NCBI RefSeq assembly: GCF_036409155.1
Contig: NZ_JAZGLW010000004.1
Location: forward strand, 186,001-250,000
DNA length: 64,000 bases
Direction: 5' to 3'
Source: Mycobacterium sp. 050128
GTDB lineage: Bacteria; Actinomycetota; Actinomycetes; Mycobacteriales; Mycobacteriaceae
Below are positions 36,472-45,971 of this stretch, piece by piece (within the stretch, counting starts at the first letter, position 1; each line of letters begins with the position of its first letter). Below the pieces are notes generated by a model. That model saw nothing but the letters and a program-made list of their open reading frames with translations. It did no database searches and was not told where the DNA came from. Position numbers and translations under genes: made by a program.

Positions 36472-38148
36472 GTGGATGTAGACCTCAGCCCGCCAGGTCC
36501 GTTGACCACAGGTGGGTTGCGGGTGACTGCGCTCGGCGGCATCAGCGAAATCGGCCGCAATATGACGGTTTTCGAGCATCTGGGCCGGCTGCTGATCATC
36601 GACTGCGGGGTGATGTTTCCCACCCACGACGAGCCCGGTGTCGACCTGATCCTGCCCGACCTGCGCCACATCGAAGACCGGCTCGACGACATCGAGGCGC
36701 TGGTCCTGACCCATGCGCACGAGGACCACATCGGCGCGATCCCGTTCCTGCTGCGGCTGCGGCCCGACATCCCGGTCGTCGGCTCCAAGTTCACCCTGGC
36801 GATGGTTGCCGCGAAGTGCCGCGAGCACCGAATCAAGCCGGTGTTCGTCGAAGTCAAAGAGGGACAGAGCAGCCGCCACGGCGTGTTCGAGTGCGAATAC
36901 TTCGCGGTGAACCACTCCATCCCGGACGCGCTGGCCATCGCGGTGTACACCGGCGCGGGAACGGTTTTGCACACCGGCGATATCAAGCTCGACCAACTAC
37001 CGCTGGACGGCCGGCCCACCGACCTCCCCGGCATGTCGCGGCTCGGCGGCGCCGGTGTGGATCTGTTCCTGTGTGACTCGACCAACTCCGAGATCCCCGG
37101 CGTCGGGCCGTCGGAGAGCGAGGTGGGCCCGACGCTGCACCGGCTGATCCGGGGTGCCGAAGGCCGCGTGATCGTGGCATGCTTTGCCTCCAACGTCGAC
37201 CGGGTACAGCAAATCATCGATGCCGCAGTGGCTTTGGGCCGGCGAGTGTCGTTCGTCGGGCGGTCGATGGTACGCAACATGAGCATCGCCCGGGACCTGG
37301 GATTCCTGCGGGTCAACGACTCCGACCTGATCGACATCGGGGCGGCCGAGATGATGGCGCCCGAGCGGGTGGTGCTGATCACCACCGGCACCCAGGGCGA
37401 GCCGATGGCGGCGTTGTCCCGGATGTCGCGCGGCGAGCATCGCAGTATCACGCTGACCGCGGGGGACCTGGTCGTGCTGTCGTCGTCGCTGATCCCGGGC
37501 AACGAGGAGGCCGTCTACGGCGTGATCGACGCGCTGGCCAAGGTCGGTGCCCGAGTGGTCACCAATGCCCAAGCCCGGGTGCATGTTTCGGGCCACGCCT
37601 ACGCCGGCGAACTGCTCTTCCTCTACAACGGGGTGCGGCCGCGCAATGTGATGCCGGTGCACGGCACCTGGCGCATGTTGCGCGCCAACGCCAAGCTGGC
37701 CGCCTCCACCGGGGTGCCGGAGGAGTCAATCCTGTTGGCCGAGAACGGCGTCAGCGTCGATCTGGTCGGCGGCAGGGCGTCGATCGCCGGTGCGGTGCCG
37801 GTCGGCAAGATGTTCGTCGACGGGCTGATCACCGGCGACGTCGGCGATATCACCTTGGGCGAGCGACTGATTCTGTCCGAAGGCTTCATCGCGGTGACCG
37901 TGGTGGTAACCCGTGGCACCGGACGGCCGGTGGCGCCGCCGCACCTATACTCGCGCGGATTCTCCGAGGATCCCAAGGCGCTCGAGCCCGCGGTGCGCAA
38001 GGTCACCGAAGAGCTCGAAGCGTTGGTCACCGACAACGTCACCGACCCGATCCGGATCGCGCAAGGCGTACGGCGCACCGTCGGCAAGTGGGTGGGCGAA
38101 ACCTATCGCCGCCAGCCGATGATCGTGCCGACCGTCATCGAAGTGTGA
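36472..38148 (+). CDS. rnj: Ribonuclease J
   Basis: A 558-residue beta-CASP metallo-beta-lactamase ribonuclease with both endonuclease and 5'-exonuclease potential, acting in rRNA maturation and mRNA turnover. The zinc site is HAHEDH (His81, His83, Asp85, His86); later ligands are in FAVNHSIPD and VLHTGDIKLD, and the beta-CASP motifs follow, including the HVSGHAYAGEL and MPVHGTWRMLRANAKLA blocks. GTG 36472 gives exactly the M. tuberculosis Rv2752c length. It follows dapA and is followed by the converging EspL-like gene after 52 nt. Confidence 0.96.
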   Translation: MDVDLSPPGPLTTGGLRVTALGGISEIGRNMTVFEHLGRLLIIDCGVMFPTHDEPGVDLILPDLRHIEDRLDDIEALVLTHAHEDHIGAIPFLLRLRPDIPVVGSKFTLAMVAAKCREHRIKPVFVEVKEGQSSRHGVFECEYFAVNHSIPDALAIAVYTGAGTVLHTGDIKLDQLPLDGRPTDLPGMSRLGGAGVDLFLCDSTNSEIPGVGPSESEVGPTLHRLIRGAEGRVIVACFASNVDRVQQIIDAAVALGRRVSFVGRSMVRNMSIARDLGFLRVNDSDLIDIGAAEMMAPERVVLITTGTQGEPMAALSRMSRGEHRSITLTAGDLVVLSSSLIPGNEEAVYGVIDALAKVGARVVTNAQARVHVSGHAYAGELLFLYNGVRPRNVMPVHGTWRMLRANAKLAASTGVPEESILLAENGVSVDLVGGRASIAGAVPVGKMFVDGLITGDVGDITLGERLILSEGFIAVTVVVTRGTGRPVAPPHLYSRGFSEDPKALEPAVRKVTEELEALVTDNVTDPIRIAQGVRRTVGKWVGETYRRQPMIVPTVIEV

Positions 38149-38200
38149 CGCGGCTACGCGAAAGATAATCTGGCGCAATACTTTCCGGTTTCAGCGCCGG

Positions 38201-38551
38201 TCAGGCCAAGCCCAAAATGCTATGCAGCGAACCGGTAACGTCAGCGAGTGACGCGACCAGGCGCTCGTCGTCGGCGTCGCCGGCCGCGGTCGCGGCGGCC
38301 TCTGCTTTGCGCAGCGCGTCGTTGATGCGCTCCTCGACCGCCTCGGCGCCCAGCCTGAGCAGGCCCGGCTCGATGCTGAGGTGAGTCAGTACCAGGTGCG
38401 CGTCGACGGTCACTTTGACGGTTTCGGTTTCATCGGAGACCGTGAAGGTATCGGTGTTCGTTCGATGGATATGGTCGTCGAGAATCGACTGAAACTGCTG
38501 TGCTAATTGCAGTGCGTCAGCGACCTGCGGGTGCATGGGGGCGGTCATCAT
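38201..38551 (-). CDS. EspL-like (YbaB/EbfC-type fold) protein
   Basis: A 116-residue protein with VADALQLAQQFQSILDDHIH at the N-terminus and TETVKVTVDAHLVLTHLSIEPGLL in the middle, followed by a helix VEERINDALRKAEAA. From memory this closely follows EspL (Rv3880c, 115 residues) of the ESX-1 region, whose fold is like the YbaB nucleoid protein. EspL is thought to stabilise ESX-1 substrates such as EspE and EspF. ATG 38551 follows GGGAAGGA; the longer upstream frame is not supported. It diverges from an EspA-like gene across an AT-rich gap. Confidence 0.7.
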   Translation of the reverse strand: MMTAPMHPQVADALQLAQQFQSILDDHIHRTNTDTFTVSDETETVKVTVDAHLVLTHLSIEPGLLRLGAEAVEERINDALRKAEAAATAAGDADDERLVASLADVTGSLHSILGLA

Positions 38552-38812
38552 TGCCGTCCTTCCCTGGTCAGGAACAGTATTTTCGGGGGCTGAACTGGTC
38601 ACGCCTTCGATCCAGTATCTCCTCAAGTTTAAATCGGCTTTTCCGTTCCGAATGCACATGTTTACCGGGTATTTATTTGACTGAATCTGATTTTCAATTG
38701 CAATCGATGCGCCGAAAATTGGTGCGCTGACCCCACCCGGAGCCGTGTTACGTTTCGTATGCGCAACTGTTGCCTAGGTGCAACGTTGCCGTTCAAACGA
38801 AGGGAATCTCGG
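38552..38812. promoter_or_regulatory. AT-rich divergent control region of the Esp-like genes
   Basis: This 261-nt stretch between the EspL-like and EspA-like genes is clearly richer in A and T than its surroundings, especially about 38630-38725 (runs such as GTTTAAAT and TATTTATTTGA). It should hold both promoters. In mycobacteria such AT-rich spots are typical binding places for Lsr2 and EspR; that part is inference, as no defined box was found. Confidence 0.5.
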
Positions 38813-40177
38813 ATGTCCATCTTTGCTTCTGCCGCCAGGTGCATCGCCAGCCTGGCCAACCTGGGTCAGCAAGGCGCCGGCCTCGGCCTCGATTTCAGTG
38901 GCTGGAGCGGCTCTACGCCGGGCGCTGAAGGCTATGCGACGACAGCGACCAACACCGCGGCCGACCTGGGCTCGATTGGGGCCGCTATCGGCGGCAAGGT
39001 GATGTCTCAGTCCATCAAGAACATGTCTCAGGGTGATCTGATCCAGCTGCAGGCCCGGATGGGCGGGCAAAAGGGCGTTAACGACTTCGCCAAAGCGGCC
39101 AGCATCATCTCCTGGACCATCACCACCGTCCAGCTTTTGCAGCTGACGACCGGATTCGGAACGCCTTATGACGGCGCGTCCCTGCAAACCGGTTCGCAAC
39201 AATTCACCTCGCTCGCCGGGCAGCTCAATTCCGCACTTCCCGACACCGAGTGGCAGGGCGATGCGTCGCAAGCCTATGCCGACCTGGACAAGGCGCTGCA
39301 GGCTGCGGCGCAGCAAATGGCCGACCTCGACGGCCAGCTGGCGGCCCTGGTGAAAAACCAGGGCGAGTGGGTCACCCATATGCAATTGGCCTTCAGCATA
39401 TTGAACGGTCTCCTCACCACGGCCCTGATCATCGAGCTGATTCTCACGGTGGCGGTGCCGGCGCCGGCCGGCCCCGCCGTGGCGAAGATCTTCGCGATCA
39501 CGGTTGCGAGTTTGGGGATTTCGGCCGCCGTGGGCTTCCTGGGGACTTTGCTCGGCTATTCGATCGAGAATGGCAAGAAGGCGGATGCGTTGGCCGAAAG
39601 CTACGCGGCGCTGGTCGCAGGGATCGTTCAAAACGATTCGGTCGCTCAGCCGAAGGTGACCGTCGCCGGCCAGTCCAACTCCGCGGTGTCGAGCTTCGAG
39701 GCCATCTCGGCCGGCCTGTCCGGGCCGTCCGCCAGCGCCGCCGCGCCCGCAGTCGCGCCGCCGGCCCGCGCGGCCGACGATCGCGCGCAACAACGCGTGC
39801 AGCGTGACGTCGCGGCACCGGCTGCACCCGCGGCACCCGCCGCGCCAGCGGCACCGGCAGCGCCCGCTTACGCCTCCGCGTCCGTGCCAACGGGCACCAT
39901 GCCCACGCTTGTTCAGGCCGCCGCAATGTCCGGCACGAACCTGTCCGGTCGGGTGTCCCAGCCCGAAAGTCTGGCCAACCAGGCCAGGGCGCAGGTGCGC
40001 CAGCTTGCCCAGCAAGACCCACAGGAAGACGCCGCGGTGCCCGTCAACGAGGTCCACACCGACGAGGGTGCGGGCGCGAGTCGGGCGGCCCAGGGAACCG
40101 AGCGCGCACCGATCGGGGCGACACCCGCGGCTACCGCACCAGCGGAGGTGCCGAGCCCGTCCCAGCGCAGCGCGTGA
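38813..40177 (+). CDS. EspA/EspE-like ESX-1 secretion-associated protein
   Basis: A 454-residue protein with the WxG-YxxxD secretion signature: Trp147-Gln-Gly149 and Tyr155-x3-Asp159 in a helix-turn-helix hairpin. Two hydrophobic helices lie near residues 196-250 (LLTTALIIELILTVAVPAPA and a second stretch around FAITVASLGISAAVGFLGTLL), and the C-terminal third is an Ala/Pro-rich disordered tail. This layout is that of EspA and EspE, ESX-1 substrates. ATG 38813, after AAGGGAA, is preferred over ATG 38759. The EspC-like gene follows 47 nt later, as espC follows espA in M. tuberculosis. Confidence 0.8.
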   Translation: MSIFASAARCIASLANLGQQGAGLGLDFSGWSGSTPGAEGYATTATNTAADLGSIGAAIGGKVMSQSIKNMSQGDLIQLQARMGGQKGVNDFAKAASIISWTITTVQLLQLTTGFGTPYDGASLQTGSQQFTSLAGQLNSALPDTEWQGDASQAYADLDKALQAAAQQMADLDGQLAALVKNQGEWVTHMQLAFSILNGLLTTALIIELILTVAVPAPAGPAVAKIFAITVASLGISAAVGFLGTLLGYSIENGKKADALAESYAALVAGIVQNDSVAQPKVTVAGQSNSAVSSFEAISAGLSGPSASAAAPAVAPPARAADDRAQQRVQRDVAAPAAPAAPAAPAAPAAPAYASASVPTGTMPTLVQAAAMSGTNLSGRVSQPESLANQARAQVRQLAQQDPQEDAAVPVNEVHTDEGAGASRAAQGTERAPIGATPAATAPAEVPSPSQRSA

Positions 40178-40224
40178 TTCGTTGCAGCCCAACGTGATTC
40201 ATCAGGATTCAAGGAGAAGTAACC

Positions 40225-40539
40225 ATGACTGATCTAGCCGTCACACCAGAACACCTCGACAAACTGGCGACCAAGCAAGACCAAGCGGCTACCCAGGCCT
40301 CTATCGCGGGGTCTGCGGGCTCCAATGTAGAAGTTGCCGTGTGGGTCACCCACGGTGTCGTCAGCGGGGTCTCCAACGTTGCCTTCACCAAAGCCGCTGC
40401 CGCGCGCAAGAAGACGGCCGACGCGATGAGCAAGGCGTCGACCGGGCTTGCCGGCAAGCTGCGCACCGCGAAGGCCGTTTACGGAAGCGCCGACGACGAA
40501 GCGGGCAAGAGTATCGACCGACAGCTTCTGGATCGCTGA
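40225..40539 (+). CDS. EspC-like ESX-1 secretion-associated protein
   Basis: A 104-residue protein, the size of EspC (Rv3615c). It begins MTDLAVTPEHLDKLATKQDQ and carries the secretion signal YxxxD as Tyr86-Gly-Ser-Ala-Asp90 near the end of the second helix, as in EspC and other PE/EspC-type substrates. EspC is co-secreted with EspA and may form filaments. It is preceded by AAGGAGAAG and lies 47 nt downstream of the EspA-like gene, so they are one operon. No ESX core gene is in the window, so export would have to use a machine encoded elsewhere. Confidence 0.8.
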   Translation: MTDLAVTPEHLDKLATKQDQAATQASIAGSAGSNVEVAVWVTHGVVSGVSNVAFTKAAAARKKTADAMSKASTGLAGKLRTAKAVYGSADDEAGKSIDRQLLDR

Positions 40540-40554
40540 TCACGTCGAAACGCG

Positions 40555-41427
40555 TTAGACCTTCTCGGCGTAGGCCGACCATTCCAGTTGTGACGCTTTG
40601 AGTTTGCGGCCGGTGGGTGCGACGTAACGCGCGACCAGTTCGTCGGGTCCGGCCTGCTCGACCAGCCGCCAGCCGTATTCGGCGATGAAGTCGGCGACCT
40701 CGTCGGGCTCCAGGCCGAAATGCCAAAGTTGTTTGCGCTGGCGCACGGTGCGATACAACGTGCGGGTGCCGTAGCGATTCGTCCCGTCGATGAAGTCGCG
40801 GCGGACGTAGGTGAACACCAGCCGGCTGCCCGAAGCGGCGGCGCGCAATCCGTCGAGCGTTCGCCGCACGCCCTCTTCGGTGAGGTACTGTGTCACGCCT
40901 TCGCAGACGAAGAAGGCCCGGTAGTCGGTGCGATAGCCGTGCTCAGCCAGGGCGGTGAGCAGGTCATCGCGCTCAAAATCCAAGGCCACCAAGCGAACCG
41001 AGAGTGGTGGCCCGCCCAGAACCCGCCGCAGGGTCTTGGCCTTGCGGGCGATGTTGACCGGCAGGTCCACTTCGAAGACCGGCATTCGGACCCGCCGGTT
41101 CAGCAGGTAGGCGCGGGTGTCCAGCCCGGCGCCGAGGACGACCACCGCATCGATGTCGTCCAGCGACTCGGTGATCTTGTCGGCGATGAAACGCTTGCGG
41201 CAGGCCAGGTTTGCCCACAGGCCGGGGCCGCTGTATTCCGATGCGCGAATCATCAGGCGCCGGATCGGCGTGGCCCGGGTTGTCGCGACCAGCCAGCGCA
41301 GCGGCGCCGGCAAGAACAGATCCGCGAGGTCGTCGTCGACCAGCCGGCGCCCGGCCGGTTCGTTCTGCTCGACGGCGGCCAGCACCACGGGGCCGAAAGC
41401 GGTCTGCGCAGCTGGGTTTCGTGCCAT
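40555..41427 (-). CDS. S-adenosylmethionine-dependent methyltransferase (Rv2751 homologue)
   Basis: A 290-residue protein of the leucine carboxyl methyltransferase-like family common in mycobacteria. The cofactor loop is AVVVLGAGLDTRAYLL with the downstream acidic VFEVDLP, and FVCEGVTQYLTEEGVRRTLDGLR is a typical family block. The substrate is unknown. ATG 41427 starts the protein MARNPAAQTAFGP; the long upstream frame is a shadow of the SDR gene. It follows the SDR gene by 5 nt on the same strand, so it belongs to that operon. Confidence 0.85.
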   Translation of the reverse strand: MARNPAAQTAFGPVVLAAVEQNEPAGRRLVDDDLADLFLPAPLRWLVATTRATPIRRLMIRASEYSGPGLWANLACRKRFIADKITESLDDIDAVVVLGAGLDTRAYLLNRRVRMPVFEVDLPVNIARKAKTLRRVLGGPPLSVRLVALDFERDDLLTALAEHGYRTDYRAFFVCEGVTQYLTEEGVRRTLDGLRAAASGSRLVFTYVRRDFIDGTNRYGTRTLYRTVRQRKQLWHFGLEPDEVADFIAEYGWRLVEQAGPDELVARYVAPTGRKLKASQLEWSAYAEKV

Positions 41428-41432
41428 GTCCG

Positions 41433-42266
41433 CTACTTGTTCAGGAAGCCCGCGTCGACCGGCAAGGTGACTCCCGTGATGTAGCGCGCCTGATCGGACA
41501 CCAGCCACGCCACCGTGTTGGCGATGTCCTCTACGTCCAGCGTCTCCACCGGCATGGCGTTGCCCATCGCCGCGGGCGTGTCGGTCGCGGCGGCCATCTT
41601 GGCCAGCCATTCCCGGGTGAACTCGTTGTTGATCATCGGCGTATCCACCCCGGACGGGTGAATCGAGTTGACCCGAATCATCTCCCTCGCAAGCAGATTC
41701 GCGTATACCCGCATCAACCCCACCACCCCGTGCTTGGCGGCGACGTAGCCCACCGAACCGGCGTCCGCACTGCCGACGCCGGCCAGCCCGGCACTCGAAC
41801 TGATCAGCACGATCGACCCGCCGGTGCCTTGGGCGACCATGGTCGGTATCGCGGCCTTGATCGTGTTGTAGACGCCGGTGAGGTTGACGTCGATGACATC
41901 GCGCCAGCCGTCGTCGCCGGATTGCATCGGCGCGATACCGGCGTTGGCCACCACGATGTCGAGGCGGCCGAGCTCCTCGATACCGGCCCGCACCGCGGCC
42001 GACAGCGATTCGCGATCGCGCACGTCGGCCTGTTTGGCGACGATGCGGGCGCCGGTGTCTTCGACAAGCTTGACGGTGGCCGCCAGGTCCTCGGGCGTGG
42101 CCAGCGGGTAGCGGACACTTGCGATCTGCGCGCACAGGTCGACGGCGATCACGTCGGCGCCGTCGCCGGCCAGTCGCACCGCGTGCGCGCGGCCCTGACC
42201 GCGGGCCGCTCCGGTGATCAGCGCGACTTTTCCGTTCAGCGGCCGGTGCGGGCCATCAGCGGTCAC
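41433..42266 (-). CDS. Short-chain dehydrogenase, mycofactocin-type (Rv2750 homologue)
   Basis: A 277-residue SDR with cofactor loop TGAARGQG (18-25), VANAG, and the catalytic Ser-Tyr-Lys around [11 protein letters not shown] and [13 protein letters not shown]. The segment [22 protein letters not shown] with an extra loop after the second strand is typical of the SDR group that keeps a tightly bound NAD and depends on mycofactocin for electron transfer. It probably oxidises an alcohol of unknown identity. Its GTG overlaps the monooxygenase stop by 4 nt. Confidence 0.85.
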   Translation of the reverse strand: MTADGPHRPLNGKVALITGAARGQGRAHAVRLAGDGADVIAVDLCAQIASVRYPLATPEDLAATVKLVEDTGARIVAKQADVRDRESLSAAVRAGIEELGRLDIVVANAGIAPMQSGDDGWRDVIDVNLTGVYNTIKAAIPTMVAQGTGGSIVLISSSAGLAGVGSADAGSVGYVAAKHGVVGLMRVYANLLAREMIRVNSIHPSGVDTPMINNEFTREWLAKMAAATDTPAAMGNAMPVETLDVEDIANTVAWLVSDQARYITGVTLPVDAGFLNK

Positions 42267-42577
42267 CGCCGCAGTTGTCCCTTATCCGCGTCGCCCGCGG
42301 GGACCGGCTGCAGCATCTTGATGTCGGGCGCCCCGGCGAGGTGCTCTCCGGCCGCGGTGAACATCTTGCCCACCGCGGGCGCGGTGCTGTGTGCCTTCAG
42401 CGCCTCTTCGTCGGCCCATTGCTCGACGAAGACGAAGGTCTCACCCGACTCGTGCACCGCATAGAGCTGGCAGCCGGGCTCGGAGTGCACCTCCTCGGCC
42501 GCGGTCTTGAGGATGTCGCGGACGGTGTCAACCGATTCGGGCTTGACGGTCAAGGTGGCGACGACGACGACGGGCAT
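42263..42577 (-). CDS. Antibiotic biosynthesis monooxygenase-domain protein (Rv2749 homologue)
   Basis: A 104-residue ferredoxin-like ABM domain. The patterns [33 protein letters not shown], and [22 protein letters not shown] are typical. Such proteins are dimers acting as cofactor-less quinol oxygenases or haem-degrading enzymes; the role of this one is unknown. ATG 42577 follows AAGGAG. It is the first gene of the three-gene minus-strand operon and diverges from ftsK over 208 nt. Confidence 0.85.
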   Translation of the reverse strand: MPVVVVATLTVKPESVDTVRDILKTAAEEVHSEPGCQLYAVHESGETFVFVEQWADEEALKAHSTAPAVGKMFTAAGEHLAGAPDIKMLQPVPAGDADKGQLRR

Positions 42578-42785
42578 GCGGAGCTCCTTGAGGGATGACG
42601 GAGGCGATGATTGTCACCCTACTCACGCGACAGTGGCCGTCGTCAGCCTGCGTCCACCCGGATGGGGAGGGCCGCGGTCACAGTCGTTTCGGCACGCGAG
42701 GGCGCGTTGGTGACCGAATTGACATACTTTTGTGACCCGTGTGGCAGATGGTGAATATGGGGCTAATGCGACTAGGCTAGACCCC

Positions 42786-45314
42786 ATGGCTAGTAAGACC
42801 GCTGCCCGCTCCGCAACCCGAACGAGCAGGTCAAAGGCCACTTCGCGCTCCAGCGGATCCCGAAGTGCGCGACCGGCACCTGCCCGCAAGAAGGCCGCCA
42901 AGAAGGCGCGCAGGCCGGCCAAGCGGCACAACCGGTCGCTGCTCGTCGCCGCCGGGGTGACCGGCGGGCGCGCGATGCGGGCTACTTGGCTGATGGCGGC
43001 GCGAGGCACCGGGGGTGCGGCGCGGTCGATCGGGCGTGCCCGTGACATCGATCCCGGGCACCGTCGCGACGGAATCGCGCTGGTGCTGCTCGGCTTTGCC
43101 GTGGTGATCGCCGCGAGTTCGTGGTTCGGCGCGGCGCGGCCGATCGGCGCGTGGGTCGACGAGGTGCTGCGCACGTTCATCGGAGCCGGCGTCCTGGCGC
43201 TGCCGGCCGCCCTGGGCGTGGTGGCGATCGTGCTGATGCGCACCCAGCCCAACCCCGAGGCGCGGCCGCGGCTGATCCTGGGTGCGAGCATGATCAGCTT
43301 TTCGTTGCTCGGTCTGCGCCACCTGTGGTCGGGTTCGCCCGGCGACCCCGAATTGCGCCGTCGCGCAGCAGGATTTGTCGGCTTCGCGATCGGCGGGCCG
43401 CTGGCCGACGGGCTGACGCCCTGGATCGCCGCGCCGCTGTTGTTCATCGGCGCACTGTTCGGGCTGCTGTTGCTGACCGGCACCACCTTGCGCGAGCTGC
43501 CCGAGATGATGCGGGCCCTATTCGGCACCCCGTTCGTGGACGACCTGTACGCCGATGAGGACGACCACGACTACGCCGACGACGCCGATGGCCAAGCGCG
43601 CGAAGACTTTTCCGACGGTTACTACGACGACGGCGCGCTCGACGAGGAGCCGAAGGCGTGGCCGTCGGCCGGCAAGCCCCCCGTCGTCCTCGACGACCCG
43701 TTGCCGGACGAAACGCCGACGGTTCCAGAACCCGCCTTGAAAGCCGGCGAGGCGAAGAGCCGCCGTCGTGCCGCCAAGAAGCCGGACACCCAGGTGCTGG
43801 ACCGGGTGGTCGAGGGCCCGTACACGCTGCCGTCGCTGGACCTGTTGGTCCCCGGCGATCCGCCCAAGAAGCGCAGCGCCGCCAACACCGCGATGGCCGA
43901 CGCGATCAGCGAGGTGCTCAACCAGTTCAAGGTCGATGCGGCCGTCACCGGCTGCACCCGCGGGCCCACGGTCACCCGTTACGAGGTGGAGCTGGGGCCG
44001 GGCGTCAAGGTCGAGAAGATCACCGCCCTGCAGAAGAACATCGCCTACGCGGTGGCCACCGAGAGCGTGCGCATGCTGGCGCCGATCCCCGGTAAGTCCG
44101 CCGTCGGCATCGAGGTGCCCAACACCGACCGGGAAATGGTGCGGCTGGCCGACGTGCTCACCGACCCGTCCACCCGCCGCGACCACCACCCGCTGGTGAT
44201 CGGGTTGGGCAAGGACATCGAGGGCGAGATGATCTCGGCCAACCTGGCGAAGATGCCGCACCTGCTGGTGGCCGGCTCCACCGGTTCCGGTAAGTCCAGC
44301 TTCGTCAACTCGATGCTGGTGTCGCTGCTGACCCGCGCCACGCCCGAGGAGGTCAGGATGATCCTGATCGACCCGAAGATGGTGGAACTGACGCCCTACG
44401 AAGGCATTCCGCACCTGATCACGCCGATCATCACCCAGCCGAAGAAGGCGGCGGCCGCGCTGGCCTGGCTGGTCGAGGAGATGGAGCAGCGCTACCAGGA
44501 CATGCAGGCGTCGCGGGTGCGCCACATCGACGACTTCAACGAGAAGGTGCGCTCCGGTGCCATCACGGCGCCGCTGGGCAGCCAGCGTGAGTACCGTCCG
44601 TACCCGTACGTCGTGGCGATCGTCGACGAGCTGGCCGACCTGATGATGACCGCCCCGCGCGACGTCGAGGACGCCATCGTGCGGATCACCCAGAAGGCCC
44701 GCGCCGCGGGCATCCACCTGGTGCTCGCCACCCAGCGCCCGTCCGTCGACGTGGTCACCGGGCTGATCAAGACCAACGTGCCGTCGCGGCTGGCGTTCGC
44801 GACGTCGTCGCTGACCGACAGCCGGGTGATCCTGGACCAGCAGGGCGCCGAGAAGCTGATCGGCATGGGCGACGCCCTGTTCCTGCCGATGGGCGCGAAC
44901 AAGACCGTCCGGCTGCAGGGCGCCTACATCACCGACGACGAGATCCACGCCGTCGTCACCGCCTGCAAGGACCAGGCCGAACCCGAGTACACCGACGGCG
45001 TCACGACCGCCAAGCCGACCGCCGAGCGCACCGATGTCGACCCCGACATCGGCGACGACATGGACGTCTTCCTGCAGGCCGTCGAGCTGGTGGTGTCCAG
45101 CCAGTTCGGTTCGACGTCGATGCTGCAGCGCAAGCTGCGGGTCGGCTTCGCCAAGGCCGGCCGGCTGATGGACCTGATGGAGACACGCGGCATCGTCGGG
45201 CCCAGCGAGGGTTCCAAGGCGCGCGAGGTGCTGGTCAAGCCCGACGAGCTGGCCGGCACGCTGGCGCTGATCCGCGGCGGTGCCAACGCCGACGGCGGCG
45301 ACGCCGGCGAGTAA
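42786..45314 (+). CDS. ftsK: DNA translocase FtsK
   Basis: An 842-residue septum-anchored DNA pump that clears chromosome ends at division and activates XerCD recombination at dif. A basic N-terminal stretch (about 1-65) precedes membrane helices (about 98-240), then an acidic linker, the motor with Walker A AGSTGSGKSS (about 495-504), ILIDPKMVELTPYEGIPHL and VDELADLMM (Walker B region), and the C-terminal winged-helix gamma domain (QLKR-like SSQFGSTSMLQRKLRVGFAKAGRLMD) that reads KOPS sites. ATG 42786 is chosen over an upstream in-frame GTG. A hairpin follows the stop. Confidence 0.95.
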   Translation: MASKTAARSATRTSRSKATSRSSGSRSARPAPARKKAAKKARRPAKRHNRSLLVAAGVTGGRAMRATWLMAARGTGGAARSIGRARDIDPGHRRDGIALVLLGFAVVIAASSWFGAARPIGAWVDEVLRTFIGAGVLALPAALGVVAIVLMRTQPNPEARPRLILGASMISFSLLGLRHLWSGSPGDPELRRRAAGFVGFAIGGPLADGLTPWIAAPLLFIGALFGLLLLTGTTLRELPEMMRALFGTPFVDDLYADEDDHDYADDADGQAREDFSDGYYDDGALDEEPKAWPSAGKPPVVLDDPLPDETPTVPEPALKAGEAKSRRRAAKKPDTQVLDRVVEGPYTLPSLDLLVPGDPPKKRSAANTAMADAISEVLNQFKVDAAVTGCTRGPTVTRYEVELGPGVKVEKITALQKNIAYAVATESVRMLAPIPGKSAVGIEVPNTDREMVRLADVLTDPSTRRDHHPLVIGLGKDIEGEMISANLAKMPHLLVAGSTGSGKSSFVNSMLVSLLTRATPEEVRMILIDPKMVELTPYEGIPHLITPIITQPKKAAAALAWLVEEMEQRYQDMQASRVRHIDDFNEKVRSGAITAPLGSQREYRPYPYVVAIVDELADLMMTAPRDVEDAIVRITQKARAAGIHLVLATQRPSVDVVTGLIKTNVPSRLAFATSSLTDSRVILDQQGAEKLIGMGDALFLPMGANKTVRLQGAYITDDEIHAVVTACKDQAEPEYTDGVTTAKPTAERTDVDPDIGDDMDVFLQAVELVVSSQFGSTSMLQRKLRVGFAKAGRLMDLMETRGIVGPSEGSKAREVLVKPDELAGTLALIRGGANADGGDAGE

Positions 45315-45319
45315 TTCGG

Positions 45320-45375
45320 CGAACGTGGCCTCACTGCGAAAAATCGGCCCAAATTTCGCAGCCACGTCACGTTCG
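45320..45375. terminator. Hairpin between the converging ftsK and argA genes
   Basis: Starting 6 nt after the ftsK stop, CGAACGTG (45320-45327) pairs with CACGTTCG (45368-45375) and an inner stem CTGCGAAA (45334-45341) pairs with TTTCGCAG (45354-45361). It sits in the 82-nt gap between two convergent genes, so it probably ends both transcripts. No U-run is present. Confidence 0.55.
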
Positions 45376-45396
45376 GCGCGGGCCCTGGCGCGGCCG

Positions 45397-45933
45397 CTAG
45401 AGCAGTAGCAGCATCCGGGTGTTCCCCAGGATGTTGGGCTTGACGTAGCTCAGGTCCAGGAACTCGGCGACACCGATGTCGTAGGAGCGGCACATCTCCT
45501 CGAACACCTCGGCGGTGACCGGCGTGCCCTCGATCTCGGTGAACCCGTGCTTGCCGAAAAACTCGGTTTCGAAGGTCAGCACGAAGATCCGTTCCAGCTG
45601 CAGCTCGCGCGCGACGTCGAGCAGACACTGGACGATCGCGTGGCCGACACCATGGCCCGTCGCGGCGGGGTCGACCGCGACGGTGCGGATCTCGCCGAGG
45701 TCCGACCAGAACACGTGCAACGCCCCACAGCCGACCACCTTGCCATCCAGCTCGGCCACCCAGAACTCCTGGACGGCCTCGTATAGCGTCACCAGGGCTT
45801 TTTCCAGCAGGATCTTGCCCGCATAGGTGTCGACGAGGTGCTTGATCGTGGGGACGTCGGATGTTCGCGCGCGCCGGACGACCACTTGCTGGTTATCCCG
45901 AGAACGTTCGGTCACGGGTATCAGTATTGACAT
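45397..45933 (-). CDS. argA: N-acetylglutamate synthase (Rv2747 type, short form)
   Basis: A 178-residue GNAT acetyltransferase. The acetyl-CoA loop is DPAATGHGVGHAI; ELDGKVVGCGALHVFWSDLGEIRTVAV precedes it and VLTFETEFFGKHGFTEI follows, as in the short mycobacterial ArgA (Rv2747), which acetylates glutamate in the first step of arginine synthesis. Unlike E. coli ArgA it lacks the amino-acid-kinase domain. It diverges from pgsA3 with only 38 nt between starts. Confidence 0.9.
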   Translation of the reverse strand: MSILIPVTERSRDNQQVVVRRARTSDVPTIKHLVDTYAGKILLEKALVTLYEAVQEFWVAELDGKVVGCGALHVFWSDLGEIRTVAVDPAATGHGVGHAIVQCLLDVARELQLERIFVLTFETEFFGKHGFTEIEGTPVTAEVFEEMCRSYDIGVAEFLDLSYVKPNILGNTRMLLLL

Positions 45934-45971
45934 CGGGGGCGGCTGTGCTGGTCAACCGTTATTCTGATGCC

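Noticed and set aside
43518..45365. 615-codon minus-strand open frame opposite ftsK
   Set aside because: Antisense shadow of ftsK: His/Asp/Gly-rich with no motif, while ftsK is complete and well conserved.
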